64,000 nucleotides of DNA, taken from positions 29,656,414-29,720,413 of the forward strand of contig CM055095.1 of assembly GCA_029204225.1 (NCBI GenBank). Reading direction: 5' to 3'. Source of the stretch: Diphasiastrum complanatum (taxonomy: Eukaryota; Streptophyta; Lycopodiopsida; Lycopodiales; Lycopodiaceae). The notes beneath the pieces are model-generated. The model was not told the origin of the DNA, did not search any database, and was given only the letters and a program-made list of their open reading frames with translations. Below are positions 23,701-31,955 of this stretch, piece after piece (position 1 is the first letter of the stretch; the number at the start of each line of letters is the position of its first letter). The translations under genes were made by a program, and so were the position numbers.

Positions 23701-26069
23701 TGATGATTTACCGGCCGCATATTCGTCTTGTTCTAACTTTTCTGATATTTATCGCACTCGTCCCCTTTCGTCCTCTCGGAAGTTCCAGGTTTATACTGTT
23801 GATGATGATTGTTTATACCACTATGGTGCTTTATGTATTCCCAGTTATCTTTCCATTCGTCCTCAATACAGTCTGATGCTCATGCTTCCCCTATTGGTGG
23901 CCATTTTGGTTTTCAGAAGCCTTATGCACGTCTTAAGGACCATTTCTATTGGCCATCCATGAAGTCTGAGCTAGCCCATCTTATTCGTGATTGTCCTTTC
24001 TGTGCCCCCGTGCTAAGTCTGCTGGTTTGCTCCAGAGTTGGCCCATTCCTCATCGCTAGTGGATCGCTTCTCGAAACAGGCACACTTTATACCGGTCCGC
24101 AGTACTATTAAAGCTGAGTAGTGCGCACGTCTATGCCACGTATGATCCTATCTGATCGGGATAGTAAATTTACATCTACATTCTGGACAGAGCTTATGCG
24201 TATTTTGGATGTACAGCTTCTGATGGGCACTGCATATCATTCTACTGTTGATGGGCAGACTGAGGTCCTTAATTGGATCCTTGAAGATTACCTTCGACAT
24301 TTTGTTTCTCCTTCCGGGAAGGATTGGGTGTTTGGCAGAGTATAGCTATAATAGCTCTGTTAGTACCAGCACTGGAGTTTCACCTTTCTTATTGGCTCAT
24401 GGGTATGCTCCACTTTTGCCAGGGGTGCCTCTTCCTCCTGATGATACACCAATTACCATTGCTTCTTTTTTGTCCAGTGCTCGCGAGCTTATTGCTAGGG
24501 CTGCTACTCACTTACAGTAGGTTCAGCAGCGCTATCAAACTTCTGTTGATCGTCATCGCCGTCATGTTGAGTTTCAGGTTGGTGATATGGTTTACCTCTG
24601 ATTACGCTTTGCACGTCATCACTTTGTTCAGGGTCATGCTTCTACTGAGAAGCTTGCACCACGCTATTATGGGCCTTACTGTATCTTGGATCGCCTCAGT
24701 ACTGGTTACAGTTGCCCGATTCTACACGAGCCTGTGATATCTTTCATGTTAGCCTTTTACAAGCTGCCATTGAGGATGATGCTCCTCGCGATCTCACATT
24801 TCCTACAGAGCCAGAGCTGTTCCCTTTTTTGCTAGCTGCCATCCATCAGGTTCGCCTTCAGTATAGTCGACGTCGCATGCAGGTTCAGTTTTTAGTACAG
24901 TAGGATAGTCGTCCTCTTGAGGAGGCCACTTGGGAGCCTATTGATGTCTTTTATCATACACCATTATTAGCAGAGCAGGCTCGAGCCCTCATGGCTTTAG
25001 TTCTCTCCTCTACTACAGATGTCATTGCAGATGTTCCCTCTACTTCATGATTCGGCTAGCTATGACTATTCTTTATGTTTTGCTTGTAGTATTTGCTTAG
25101 TACTTGATTTACACAGTTATGATACTTTTGGGGTATCTGTTGTGACGACTTATGTCCTCTCCATCAGTATTTCCATTAGTTCGTTTTTCAGTATCTAGCA
25201 TGCTTACCTTATTGTTCTAGATAGTCAATATGCTTGTTAGCTGGTGGAGGGCTTTGTTCTTCTACAGGGGAGAGTTATGGACTTGGCTCATTGCATTCGC
25301 CGCGTCCATTCTTTTATTCATGCGTAAGCAGGCCTAAGGGCCCTTTTTTATTCATATACTGGCCTTGGGCCCTATTTGGTCATATTTTTAGGACTTGGTC
25401 ACGTTGATTTGGAGTGGGGGTCCTCCTATTGGGAGGCCGCACTATGTTGCTAGAAAAGTTCTTGATTGCAAATTAGTTGGAGATTCAGTAAGTTAATCAC
25501 TTCTCAAAAAGTGTTAATTTACCCCATCCTAGGGATATCTGAGCTGTAAAGACAAAGTGCGAAAAATTTCGTTTTGTCAATCGTTTAGGTTGGGTCTGGA
25601 CCTATGACAAGCTTTACAGTTGTTCACAAAACATAGCATTAACCTTGCTAGAAGTTCTCACGTAAAAATAAAAGTTTCATTTGTCTGCTTGCAGCTATTT
25701 GCAGCACTCTTTCCTTTCAGGAACGTCAAGCATGTTCACTTTTCGTCAATCATGGAAGTTTTTGAAGGTTTTATTAATAAGGTGATTGTTTCTAACAACC
25801 AGTTTCAACTTGCTGGAAAGATCTTGCATTTTGAATCTCAATTTTTGACTCAGCTGTTTCCTGAGCATGTTTGGACTACTGAGCTATTAGTTGACTTGCA
25901 GGCAAGGGAGGAGAAATTCAGGAGAAGGGTCAAAACATACACAGGTATCTGGTGTTGTGTTGAGAATCGAGAACGAGGTCACATTTACTACGATATTTAT
26001 TGGGATGAAAAACCTGATTGGAAACCTCTGCCTCCATCTGGCCCTGAGGATGACCATCCTCCTTGGTGA
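8230..26069 (+). CDS. Spliced host gene, resembles plant O-fucosyltransferase-family protein (3' part of gene)
   Basis: Five exons join in consistent phase: 8230-8393, 20517-20615, 20896-21018, 25695-25781 and 25902-26069. They give 212 residues ending HPPW and a TGA stop. Landmarks are LDWWSAQVMPALWCRFDRMW, GTKTQQPFLCPMDH, EFGPSIRFREYSFLENP, KVKTSKLQVDICD (across the exon 2-3 join), VKHVHFSSI and GIWCCVE..HIYYDIYWDEKP. From memory this pattern resembles a plant O-fucosyltransferase-family branch (At3g05320-like), whose members are expected to be Golgi type II proteins using GDP-fucose; this assignment is not verified. The N-terminal half, including any membrane anchor, is not in these exons. 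Introns are 12,123, 280, 4,676 and 120 bp, and the two large ones are filled with retrotransposons. No exon contains a stop, so the gene looks functional. Confidence 0.78.
9290..9360 (+). repeat. Compound (CT)n(CA)n microsatellite
   Basis: About 13 CT units pass directly into about 20 CA units, inside the 12-kb intron. The following 9.4-10.06 kb is more G/C-rich, holds two GTTGCCATCGCTGGGA copies (about 9786 and 9896) and a G run near 9990, and has no supported gene. Confidence 0.95.
10883..11068 (+). pseudogene. Fragment of a LINE endonuclease domain (tentative)
   Basis: A 61-codon frame contains the pattern V.L.G.V.GL.RDVFIAMCYFP, like the strand before the catalytic region of LINE-type (APE-like) endonucleases, where R-D-(V/I)-x-(I/V)-A-V-C-Y-F-P-P is common. 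No catalytic H-D or reverse transcriptase follows. It is a short fragment inside the host intron. The stretch 10.06-10.88 kb has no recognisable content. Confidence 0.35.
11280..11590 (+). pseudogene. Gypsy retropepsin fragment
   Basis: TTGATGACGGTTCTACCCAT at about 11,379 codes LFDDGSTH. The surrounding DNA matches the protease segment at 18.44-18.63 kb over about 200 bases, including ATAGTTGTTTTTGG, AACTTTATAAATGCTAAACTG and TATGTGGTGAAAATGGC. DDGSTHNFI is the aspartic protease active-site form typical of chromovirus-like and Athila-like gypsy polyproteins. Frames are broken on both sides. Confidence 0.65.
11985..12112 (-). repeat. 60-bp tandem duplication, in frame on the minus strand
   Basis: Two adjacent copies start GTTGTAAGCAGCGATTATCT and GTTGTAAGCAGTGATTATGT, and each ends in ATATATACAA. 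The 60-bp period keeps the frame, giving two copies of a 20-residue unit (FGDRTEHNHCLQ / FGNRTEDNRCLQ) on the minus strand. It lies just downstream of the minus-strand gag remnant and may be part of it. Confidence 0.8.
12380..13661 (-). pseudogene. Retrotransposon gag (gypsy-type) with acidic N-terminus
   Basis: Read on the minus strand, the frame starts MDTDNEYMSDYED at 13,661. It runs through about 140 residues very rich in Asp, Glu, Gln and Tyr (DDCQQDEEECDD-like), then through a frame change into SLHIDDWLSIVDENLRLH and KYEPKSWDDFKEFC, ending near LKWLNEELSIQHYLRGL. The W-x4-E / W..F...F pattern is that of plant retrotransposon gag (PF03732-like). At least one frameshift and two stops break it. 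No matching pol is visible downstream on this strand. The extreme acidity is unusual for gag, which is normally basic. Confidence 0.6.
14516..15890 (+). pseudogene. Ty3/gypsy RNase H end, zinc finger and integrase
   Basis: The segment begins abruptly at the VITDHQS motif of the RNase H domain. It runs through KGMSTSVADAVSRIG, the H-H-C-C finger (HHNRCAGHPG ... CEQCQQNK), integrase core (KDFVTGLP, IVSDHDSKF) and SPFMLMYGF, ending near SPRYSGL at 15,800. In-frame stops occur at about 14,934, 15,258, 15,411, 15,454 and 15,798, so it is inactive, although the second catalytic residue region is readable. It lies inside the host gene's 12-kb intron in sense orientation. It is related to the relic interrupted by the hAT element. 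Confidence 0.88.
16513..16622 (+). repeat. Tandem duplication of about 55 bp
   Basis: Two adjacent copies of a unit start CACAAATTACAATGGATTATGG and end GTTAGACTAGTCAGCTTT. The first copy carries an extra GATTATG. Flanking 15.9-17.6 kb has no recognised gene. TGTTAGGGACCC at about 17,024 could be an LTR start, but no partner is visible. Confidence 0.85.
17637..17714 (+). repeat. (GA)n microsatellite
   Basis: About 38 uninterrupted GA units follow a shorter (GA) stretch at 17,306. The apparent Arg-Glu and Ser-Leu reading frames across it are artefacts of the repeat. Confidence 0.97.
17950..18840 (+). pseudogene. Gypsy gag C-terminus, zinc knuckle and protease
   Basis: KLHFILGLP and LEHAIHYSRIYDDT (gag) are followed by a basic segment, then the CCHC knuckle CFNCMESGHIAKECPKK at about 18,286, and by the protease motif LFDDGSTHNFINSKL at about 18,515. 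Matching frames break at 18,267 and 18,500. The segment stops near VDVLTLSLGGC at 18,830, with no reverse transcriptase after it. It is in sense orientation in the host intron and is a diverged relative of the fragment at 11.3 kb. Confidence 0.82.
19210..19690 (+). repeat. Pyrimidine-rich CTCCTAACTCCTA-type low-complexity tract
   Basis: About 480 bases are nearly all C/T plus A, built from imperfect short units such as CTAACTCCTA, TTAACTCCTAACTCT and CTCCTCTCTTTTCTCCT. No coding. The tail of the intron from 19.7 to 20.5 kb holds no recognised element apart from a GAATCGCGATTC palindrome at about 19,838. Confidence 0.85.
20517..20615 (+). CDS. O-fucosyltransferase-like gene, second confirmed exon
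   Basis: The acceptor is GATTTGCAG and the donor is GAGAAG|GTTAGC. It is phase 0 at both ends and codes 33 residues (VNNMLKQLPEEEFGP to RLPEK). Reading through the donor would add residues before a stop, but joining to 20,896 gives the better continuous motif LPEK|VKTSKLQV. Confidence 0.85.
20896..21018 (+). CDS. O-fucosyltransferase-like gene, third confirmed exon
   Basis: The acceptor is TCTTTTTCAG and the donor is GATCAG|GTAAAG. It is phase 0 at both ends and codes 41 residues including DICDKDASDCN and NLARHNTEDQ. The following intron (21,019-25,694) contains 1 kb of AT-rich unrecognised sequence and then two gypsy parts in opposite orientation. Confidence 0.85.
22090..22760 (-). mobile_element. 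Gypsy 3' end and LTR, minus orientation
   Basis: Read on the minus strand, 22,760-22,540 codes the end of a gypsy polyprotein (QWDGRPVEATWEPIDVFYHT, a chromodomain-like tail). It is followed by GGGGAGAG as polypurine tract and an LTR from about 22,520 down to about 22,090. The LTR contains a TATA-like GGCTATAAGTAGG at about 22,262-22,274. The same succession occurs in plus orientation at 24.88-25.45 kb with clear sequence similarity (GAGAGTTATG, GCATAAGCAGGCC, GGGCCC blocks). Confidence 0.8.
22762..25450 (+). pseudogene. Gypsy pol (RT to integrase) with 3' LTR start, plus orientation
   Basis: It starts in mid reverse transcriptase at YEFRVHPFGVQNGPPTFQ and carries the YFDD box (VLVYFDDILV). 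RNase H (FIVETDASAIGLGA, DIITDHQSLRYLF, KANTAADALSHLP) and the zinc-finger part (HFYWPSMKSELAHLIRDCPFC) follow. The integrase core (ILSDRDSKF, DGQTEVLNWILEDYLR) and tail (TWEPIDVFYHTP) come next, then a purine tract and LTR start at about 25,272. Inactivating changes are a stop at 23,302, frame changes near 23,960, and a small deletion near 24,050 that removes the segment holding the first integrase Asp. A further deletion lies near 24,130, with stops at 24,521 and 24,900. It is sense with respect to the host gene. Confidence 0.88.
25695..25781 (+). CDS. O-fucosyltransferase-like gene, fourth confirmed exon
   Basis: The acceptor is CTGCTTGCAG and the donor is AATAAG|GTGATT. It is phase 0 and codes 29 residues including NVKHVHFSSIMEVFEGF. 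A competing acceptor (CTTTCAG at 25,720) would break the phase and is rejected. Confidence 0.8.
25902..26069 (+). CDS. O-fucosyltransferase-like gene, terminal exon
   Basis: The acceptor is GACTTGCAG. It codes 55 residues, REEKFRRRVKTYTGIWCC through HIYYDIYWDEKPDWKPLPP to HPPW, then TGA at 26,067-26,069. The aromatic-rich, acidic C-terminus is well formed, with no sign of decay. Confidence 0.87.
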   Translation, partial: AREEKFRRRVKTYTGIWCCVENRERGHIYYDIYWDEKPDWKPLPPSGPEDDHPPW

Positions 26070-27228
26070 TAAATATATTATGTTATCCTAGCGAATTTTG
26101 TGCTTTATTATTCAGAGAAGTTTGTCCAGGTATGGGATGTACAAGTATAGATTTGAAAGAGACGCTTCAACAGGGGTATACCCTCAATATGATAGAAGAA
26201 AATGTCTGCCAATATGCTTGGTGGTCAGATGGGGCACATGCATGATATTCCATGCGATATGTTAGAGTTCCTTTTACAGGGCGATTTCTACTGTTTTTTT
26301 TCTGAAAGAACATTGATGACTGGAAAGGTTTAGGCATCTAGCGGAATTGACATAATACATACAGTGACAGAAGTGTCTGAAGCCAGACACTTTCTTGTTG
26401 AAGTCCATCACCAAATGTCAATTTTTTCTTTAGGGTTATTATTGTGAAATCATCAGCATTCCAATTCAGATGCATGATACTAGCGGTGCGCTAATTCACA
26501 GTGAATGAGTTGCAATTTCTTCAATATTTCTGAAGCCTTATCCTTATTGATTTTTTGTCAGAAAGAAAAGTTGATGTTCTATGATCTATTAGAGAAAGGC
26601 AGCTGATAATCGAATTATTGTCTGTTTTGTGACTATTGTTCAATACTAGGATTATAGACAAAAAATTGAGTAGAAAAATGATGCGATTATATATTCTCTG
26701 AGAAAATGCTGCCACAGGGTATTAATCCAAGTATAGAACATATGCAGACCTGAATTTCACAAGGCGTATAGTTCTGGGAACAAATAGTTTCACATCAGAT
26801 TGCTTGCCGGTTCGTTGTGAGTGTATATGGTCACCCAGTCGTCTGTGCATCTTGTTTTCAAAGCAAGTTACTTCATAATGTCGGCAGATGGAACGTACTT
26901 AACTTGCAAATTCAAAAAACCTTATATTATCAGTCTCCGGAAGAGTATACTAAAGAAAGTAGCAAAGGATTTTTTGATTTGTTAGCCAGCATAATATAAG
27001 CCAGTTAGGACCTTTCATTTGCAACGTTTTGCAAATAACTAGATATTTCATCACAAGTCTTGGTTCTGATTGATCCTTTTATTGGCCCAAGAGTTATTTT
27101 GTTCATGATTTATCATTTACCAACAATTCAGTATTTACGTGCAAAGGCAACTTTCAAAAGAAACAAAATGAAAGTTACTAAAGTGTTGCAAATTTTTTTT
27201 GATGATTGGTATAATAATTCGCATATAA
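26070..27228. other. 3' flank of the host gene, no further gene seen
   Basis: AT-rich sequence that presumably includes the 3' untranslated region. A possible polyadenylation region is ATAATACATACA near 26,350, but nothing decisive is visible. No transposon domain or repeat was recognised. Confidence 0.5.
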
Positions 27229-27315
27229 AATTGTGAGGTCTTTTTACAGAAAATGCAGGCAAATCTGATTCACAATCAGATTTACCTGCATTTTCTGTAA
27301 TAAGACCTCACAATT
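27229..27315. repeat. Near-perfect palindrome: 42-bp arms, 3-base loop
   Basis: The left arm (27,229-27,270, AATTGTGAGGTCTTTTTACA...) and right arm (27,274-27,315) are inverted copies with only two mismatches, separated by CAC. The transcript of either strand would fold into an almost complete hairpin. The loop is too short for a usual plant microRNA precursor. It could be a tiny foldback element, a recent inverted duplication, or a small-RNA source. Confidence 0.93.
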
Positions 27316-27649
27316 GCAATGAAGCTCTTTTTAGTAAACAAAGGCAGCTAATCATTGAATTTTTCTACATAATAATCCAAAGTACATACACATACATAAA
27401 ATTTTAGAGCACATACATCTGAAATGCAGATTTACAGTTCTAGGACTCTGAAAAATATTTTGAGAAATAAAATTGGCCTCTATGCACGTGCACAAATGTT
27501 GGAGGAAAAAATGGAGAGTGGGGGAGAGGTGGGAGGGGGGGCGCTGAGGGAGAAGAACATTGGGAGCAACAGAGGGAGAAAGGGATTCCTTTATTTAGTT
27601 TCCTATAAGCCAATGGGGCAAACCTCAAAGTACAAAAATGAATCAGAGT

Positions 27650-27690
27650 ATAGGGGGGGAGGGGGGGGGGGGGGAGGGGGGGGAGGTCCT
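27650..27690 (+). repeat. G-rich tract
   Basis: Runs of 7 to 15 G separated by single A residues, able in principle to form G-quadruplexes. Such runs are also typical places for assembly error. Confidence 0.9.
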
Positions 27691-27945
27691 ACTCCGAGGC
27701 CCTTCCGCCCCGGAAGACTGTGCGCCCGAGGGCGGAGGCCCGAGGGCACATGGTCTTCCGCGGGCGGAAGGGCCGAGGAGCCGGCCCTTCCCTTCCGTGA
27801 ATTCCGTTTCTACATTTTTTCTTTCTTTTTTGACGTAAATTTTTTTTTACACGCACATTCCGGGCGGAAGGTGCATATAAAAGACGTAAATTTTTTTACG
27901 TGCACCTTCCAATGTCCGGAAGGTGCCTGTAAAAAAAAATTTGTC
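27690..27945 (+). repeat. G/C-rich patch with TTCCGCCCG/CGGGCGGAA motifs and a 2-copy repeat of about 53 bp
   Basis: The motif CGGGCGGAAG or its complement occurs several times, in both orientations, from 27,705 to 27,870, in otherwise AT-rich surroundings. From 27,832 two neighbouring units share GACGTAAATTTTTTT, then a (C/A)CGTGCA-like stretch and TTCC..GGAAGGTGC. It looks like the end of a small transposable element with inverted motifs, but borders and duplication are not evident. Confidence 0.6.
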
Positions 27946-29380
27946 AAAAAAAGTTTTGCCCCACAGATTACGTTCTGTGAGGCATGATCGTTTCCTTTGT
28001 AAAAATTTAGAAATTGATTTTACAAGATAAAAATCCACATATATCAACTCAATTAGACGACTAAGAAATGCTTTTTAACCTTGGGGTATCTCTCTAGCTT
28101 TATAAAGAAGAAAAGAACAACGCCCTTTTGTATATTTTTTGCTACGAGGGCCCTAGAAAGGGGATCACATACACCTTTTTTCACAGGAGACCTAGCTTGA
28201 TGTCAGGTTGGGTCCTTGTAATTTCTTTTTGTTCACGTGGGCCCTTGTGCCGAATGCCCAACCCTAATATGAGTATAACAAAGGAAATTATGAATGTTGC
28301 TGCACACCATAGTCAAGTATTTTCAAGCTAAACTTGAAATTTGTCTTTTTTGGTTTCCAAACCAAACTAAACCAAGATGCACTTTTGGCTTCCATTTTTT
28401 TTAAACTCAAAAATGTGAATTTACCTAGAATCTAATTATAAATGTGTCTTCAACAAAGTGCCTTTTATTGATTCTTACCTTCAAGTTTGCATGTCTTCTA
28501 TAAAAGTGTTTTCTATGTCTCTCTCTTCTTTTCTCAAAATACTAGAGGAGCTGAAAGCGTTCTTGTTTTATGATTTACATTTGGAGAGCTTGAACATGTG
28601 TGAATAAACATCCATAAGCAGTTTAGGTTTTTGGCAACTTTAAAGTGTAAACTTTAGAGCAATATTCTTGTTTGTTTTTTCCACTTTTGTTGTGATGAAT
28701 TGCCCTACATATGGCCAATGCTTTCTATAGAAAAGTGCTACTTTAGTTAGCCAATAAATTGCACAAAGTAATCTTGTATTGAATTGAAAGCATATCAATT
28801 TGATCTAACCTATATCAACAAATAATCCATCAAAAACCTACACATACATAAGATGATTTTCAATCGATAAAGAATCTAAAGTCTACCCAATTCTTATCTC
28901 ATTGCCAACAACTGCCACAAGTAATGTCCATCCAAGTTCATAAGAATCTCAATTCACCTTTTCTTCCAGTGCTTTTTGGTATTATCAACCCATCCATGGG
29001 ATCACAGAGACTTAAACTTGGGTGGGCAAGCCCAACTCATAGCACGATGCGCCAACTCACCACATGTGGGGAGATCCTTTTCTTCTAATGAAATATTTAC
29101 ACCTATAGATATTTGTAGTTGAGTTGCTAAATTATATATTTTCTTGCTCAATCTTGATTCATTGTTTTCTTGTTCTCTCATTTTTTCAGTGGAGATAGTT
29201 CATCATTTGGGAGTAATCTCGAGCCTATCTTGAGCATGAGATATGCGACTACTAGTTGATGAGGGAAGGGACATTCATCACTGGTTAATTTGAAGAGGTT
29301 CCATTTCAGGAGACACATTAGCAAGTAAGTTTTGCATTTTTGAAACATTGGTTACTCCCACAATGATGTATGTAGTAGAT
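27946..29380. other. AT-rich intergenic stretch, nothing recognised
   Basis: No long open frame, transposon motif or repeat was found. Short frames up to 67 codons are consistent with chance. Confidence 0.6.
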
Positions 29381-29381
29381 G

Positions 29382-29812
29382 CATGGTGCCTTGGACTCAC
29401 AATATTTAAGTGGACTAGTTTTGGACATCATCAAGTTCCTATGTTGTTGGGGATGATATGCGACAAACCGTCTGTTTTTCATATATTATCTTAATTGAGT
29501 TTATTATGCTCCTTATGTAGATTCCCAATGGAAGTGCGACAACTTTTACAAGATGCATCACTACCTAACTGCCCAAGACAAGGGGACATGGTCCACACAT
29601 GGTGCCTTAAACTATTTAATTGTACTAGTTTTTCACATCATCAAGTTCCTATGTTGTTGGGATGATAGGGACAAGCCATTTGTTTCTCATAAAATTATCT
29701 TAATTGAGCTTACTATGCTCTTTATGCAGATTTAAAAAGGAAGTGCGACAAAGTTTACAAGATGTAGCACTACCTCACTACCCAAGACAAGGGGACATGG
29801 GCCAGAGAGCTA
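29382..29812 (+). repeat. 216-bp tandem duplication
   Basis: Unit 1 is 29,382-29,597 and unit 2 is 29,598 to about 29,812. They share CATGGTGCCTT, CATCATCAAGTTCCTATG, TTATCTTAATTGAG, GGAAGTGCGACAA and CAAGACAAGGGGACATGG in the same order. Similarity is roughly 80 percent by eye, with small indels. The repeated part has no long reading frame. Confidence 0.9.
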
Positions 29813-30506
29813 CTTCAATGAATCTTAACCTCCCCATGAGACCTAGCAAGATCAAATCCCAAGGCTCACATTTAGAAAGGAGAAAGAGGAGATGGAGTTC
29901 TCTTAATTGCAAATGAGCCAAAAGATTCCCAAAATGATGTCCCTTGCCTATAAATTGGCAAAGTCCATGTCTTAACTAAACATAACTATCTTGGAGTCTA
30001 GTTAAGCCTTGCTAGCCCTTATTTAGTCTACTATAGGCTTTTTTTGGCTTGTCATCCTTATTCAAGGCACTTTGAGAGGTCTAAAGAGGGAATTGCCTTC
30101 ATTCTTTAGGCTAATAATTTCTTTTGGGACCAACAAAGCAAATAGTGGATATTATTATTCTCTTTTGAGTACCTATTCTAAAAACTACTTACAAAATCTC
30201 CAAGTGTTATGCATATGTATATGGTGCACATCATGGTAGTGGTCCAATACTTCAAAAAATATAACAAAGATGTTTGGATACTGATAAGGAATATAGCCTG
30301 AAAATGAAACATGTGAATTATGCTATTGAGGGTAATGGTGTTGGTCTAGGCATTGAAAACACTGAAGAATGTTTGGAAGAAAGTGACCCGTTTCCATACT
30401 AGTGAAGGGAAATCTTTAAGTCTACCATTTTGAAATTTATGCATGAAAGTTAAAAGATGGGATTATTTTGTCCAAGGATTCTAAAATTTGCTAATAAAAA
30501 ATCACG

Positions 30507-30888
30507 AATTAAACTAGTGATGAAATTCAATATTCAAATAGTTACAAACTTGAGCATGATATCGAAAAGAAAGAAGGTACAATTGAAGACAAGAAATCTA
30601 AAGAAAGTGAATAATAGAACGTACTTAAAACAAAAGGTATAAATGATTCATAACAGCTGTTCAATGAGTAACAAAAAAATGCTCTATGTAAAGTGTCAAT
30701 TAAATCAGTGACGAAATTCAATATTCAAATAGTCACAAACTTGAGCATGGTATTGAAAAGAAAGGACGTATAGTTGAAGACAAGAAAATTAAAGAAAGTG
30801 AATAATAGAGCATACATAAAACAAAATGTATTAATGATCTAAAACAATTGTTCAATGAGTAACAAAATTTTGCTATGTAAAGTGTGTG
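30507..30888 (+). repeat. 191-bp tandem duplication
   Basis: Units begin AATTAAACTAGTGATG (30,507) and AATTAAATCAGTGACG (30,698). Both contain AAATTCAATATTCAAATAGT, ACAAACTTGAGCATG, AAAGAAAGTGAATAATAGA and GTTCAATGAGTAACAAAA. Divergence is modest. It is not related to the 216-bp repeat, although only 0.7 kb away. Confidence 0.9.
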
Positions 30889-31489
30889 ATTATACAAATC
30901 AAACTAGTCTCTCTTTTATTTGCAATTATGCTCTTATTAACATCTATTGCTTTGGATCACTCCTTATATATTGTGGAAATCTAACTAATCAAAGAGGTAG
31001 TAGACTGATTGCTAATTTCTTAGCTCATTTTGCAAAATTGTGGCTGTTGCTTTTTTACTTCAACAATATTTGTATATATTTTAGTTTTGAGAATTGTTGT
31101 TTTTGTCCAAAAATTGAGGAAATTGATTTGATTTGATAATTCTTTGATGAATCTCATCTTATCTTCATTTCATCTTTGTGAGGGAGTGTGAGAACCGTGG
31201 TTAGAAGTCCATTGAAAGGTCTAGAAGTCAAATTGGAGATAATAAAGACAAGTGAAACCTTTCTGAGTTTCTAGGTTCAAATCAATTCCAATTTATTGAA
31301 CATTGTTTTGTAGAAACCTTTCATAAGTGTTCTTTTGAATCAAGATCAAGGGGATCTTGCTACTTTAATCTTTGTGAATTCCAAGCGAGTTGCAAGTGAG
31401 CAAATTCTAAAAAAAGAACTTGATATATCTTTGTGTAGGTCATTATAAGATTGCAAACACCTTGGTTTTCACCTCTGATCACAACTCAC

Positions 31490-31955
31490 ACGTGTGTACT
31501 TCGTGTACCACAATCTTTTTTTCATGGAAGCTAGTGGGAGGAAGAATGAGTCAAGATTCAAGTGCTACTTGTGTGGCAGGAAGAACCACTTTGCATCCAA
31601 ATGCTACAAGAGGCAAAATGCACTAGAGGAGATCAAACAAGGAAACCTTACACATGAAGAGGAGGAGGATAAAGGAGAATCATCCTTGATGGCATCTACA
31701 TCCTCACCAACAAGCAAAAGCAACTCATTGGAGTCATGGTGGATTGATAGTGGGGCTAGCTCCCACATGACCTTTCAAAATGATTTTTTCTTAATTCTAC
31801 TTTCTTTTAATGGTGCTAAAAAGTACATAGTTACATCAAGTGATGAAGAATGTAGAATAAGGGGTATTGGAACCATCCCTTTGTGTCTAGGATCTTCCAA
31901 GAGAAGGGATCTAGACAATGTTCATTTTGTGCCATCAATCACCCTGTTTCTTGAG
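31490..31955 (+). pseudogene. Ty1/copia gag zinc knuckle and protease fragment
   Basis: CYLCGRKNHFASKCYK (CCHC knuckle) is followed by an acidic linker, SWWIDSGASSHMTF (protease active site) and RGIGTIPLCLGSSK, ending at VPSITLFL. At about 31,955 the frame runs into a minus-strand copia element in the opposite orientation. The upstream 31.1-31.49 kb has no clear LTR. Confidence 0.85.

Noticed and set aside
23343-23876. 177-codon hydrophobic frame in the gypsy pol
   Set aside because: It overlaps the RNase H frame, which carries recognisable motifs; the hydrophobic frame is a shadow.
27229-27315. MicroRNA precursor interpretation of the palindrome
   Set aside because: The three-base loop and near-perfect pairing do not fit normal plant precursors, so it is listed as a palindrome rather than an RNA gene.
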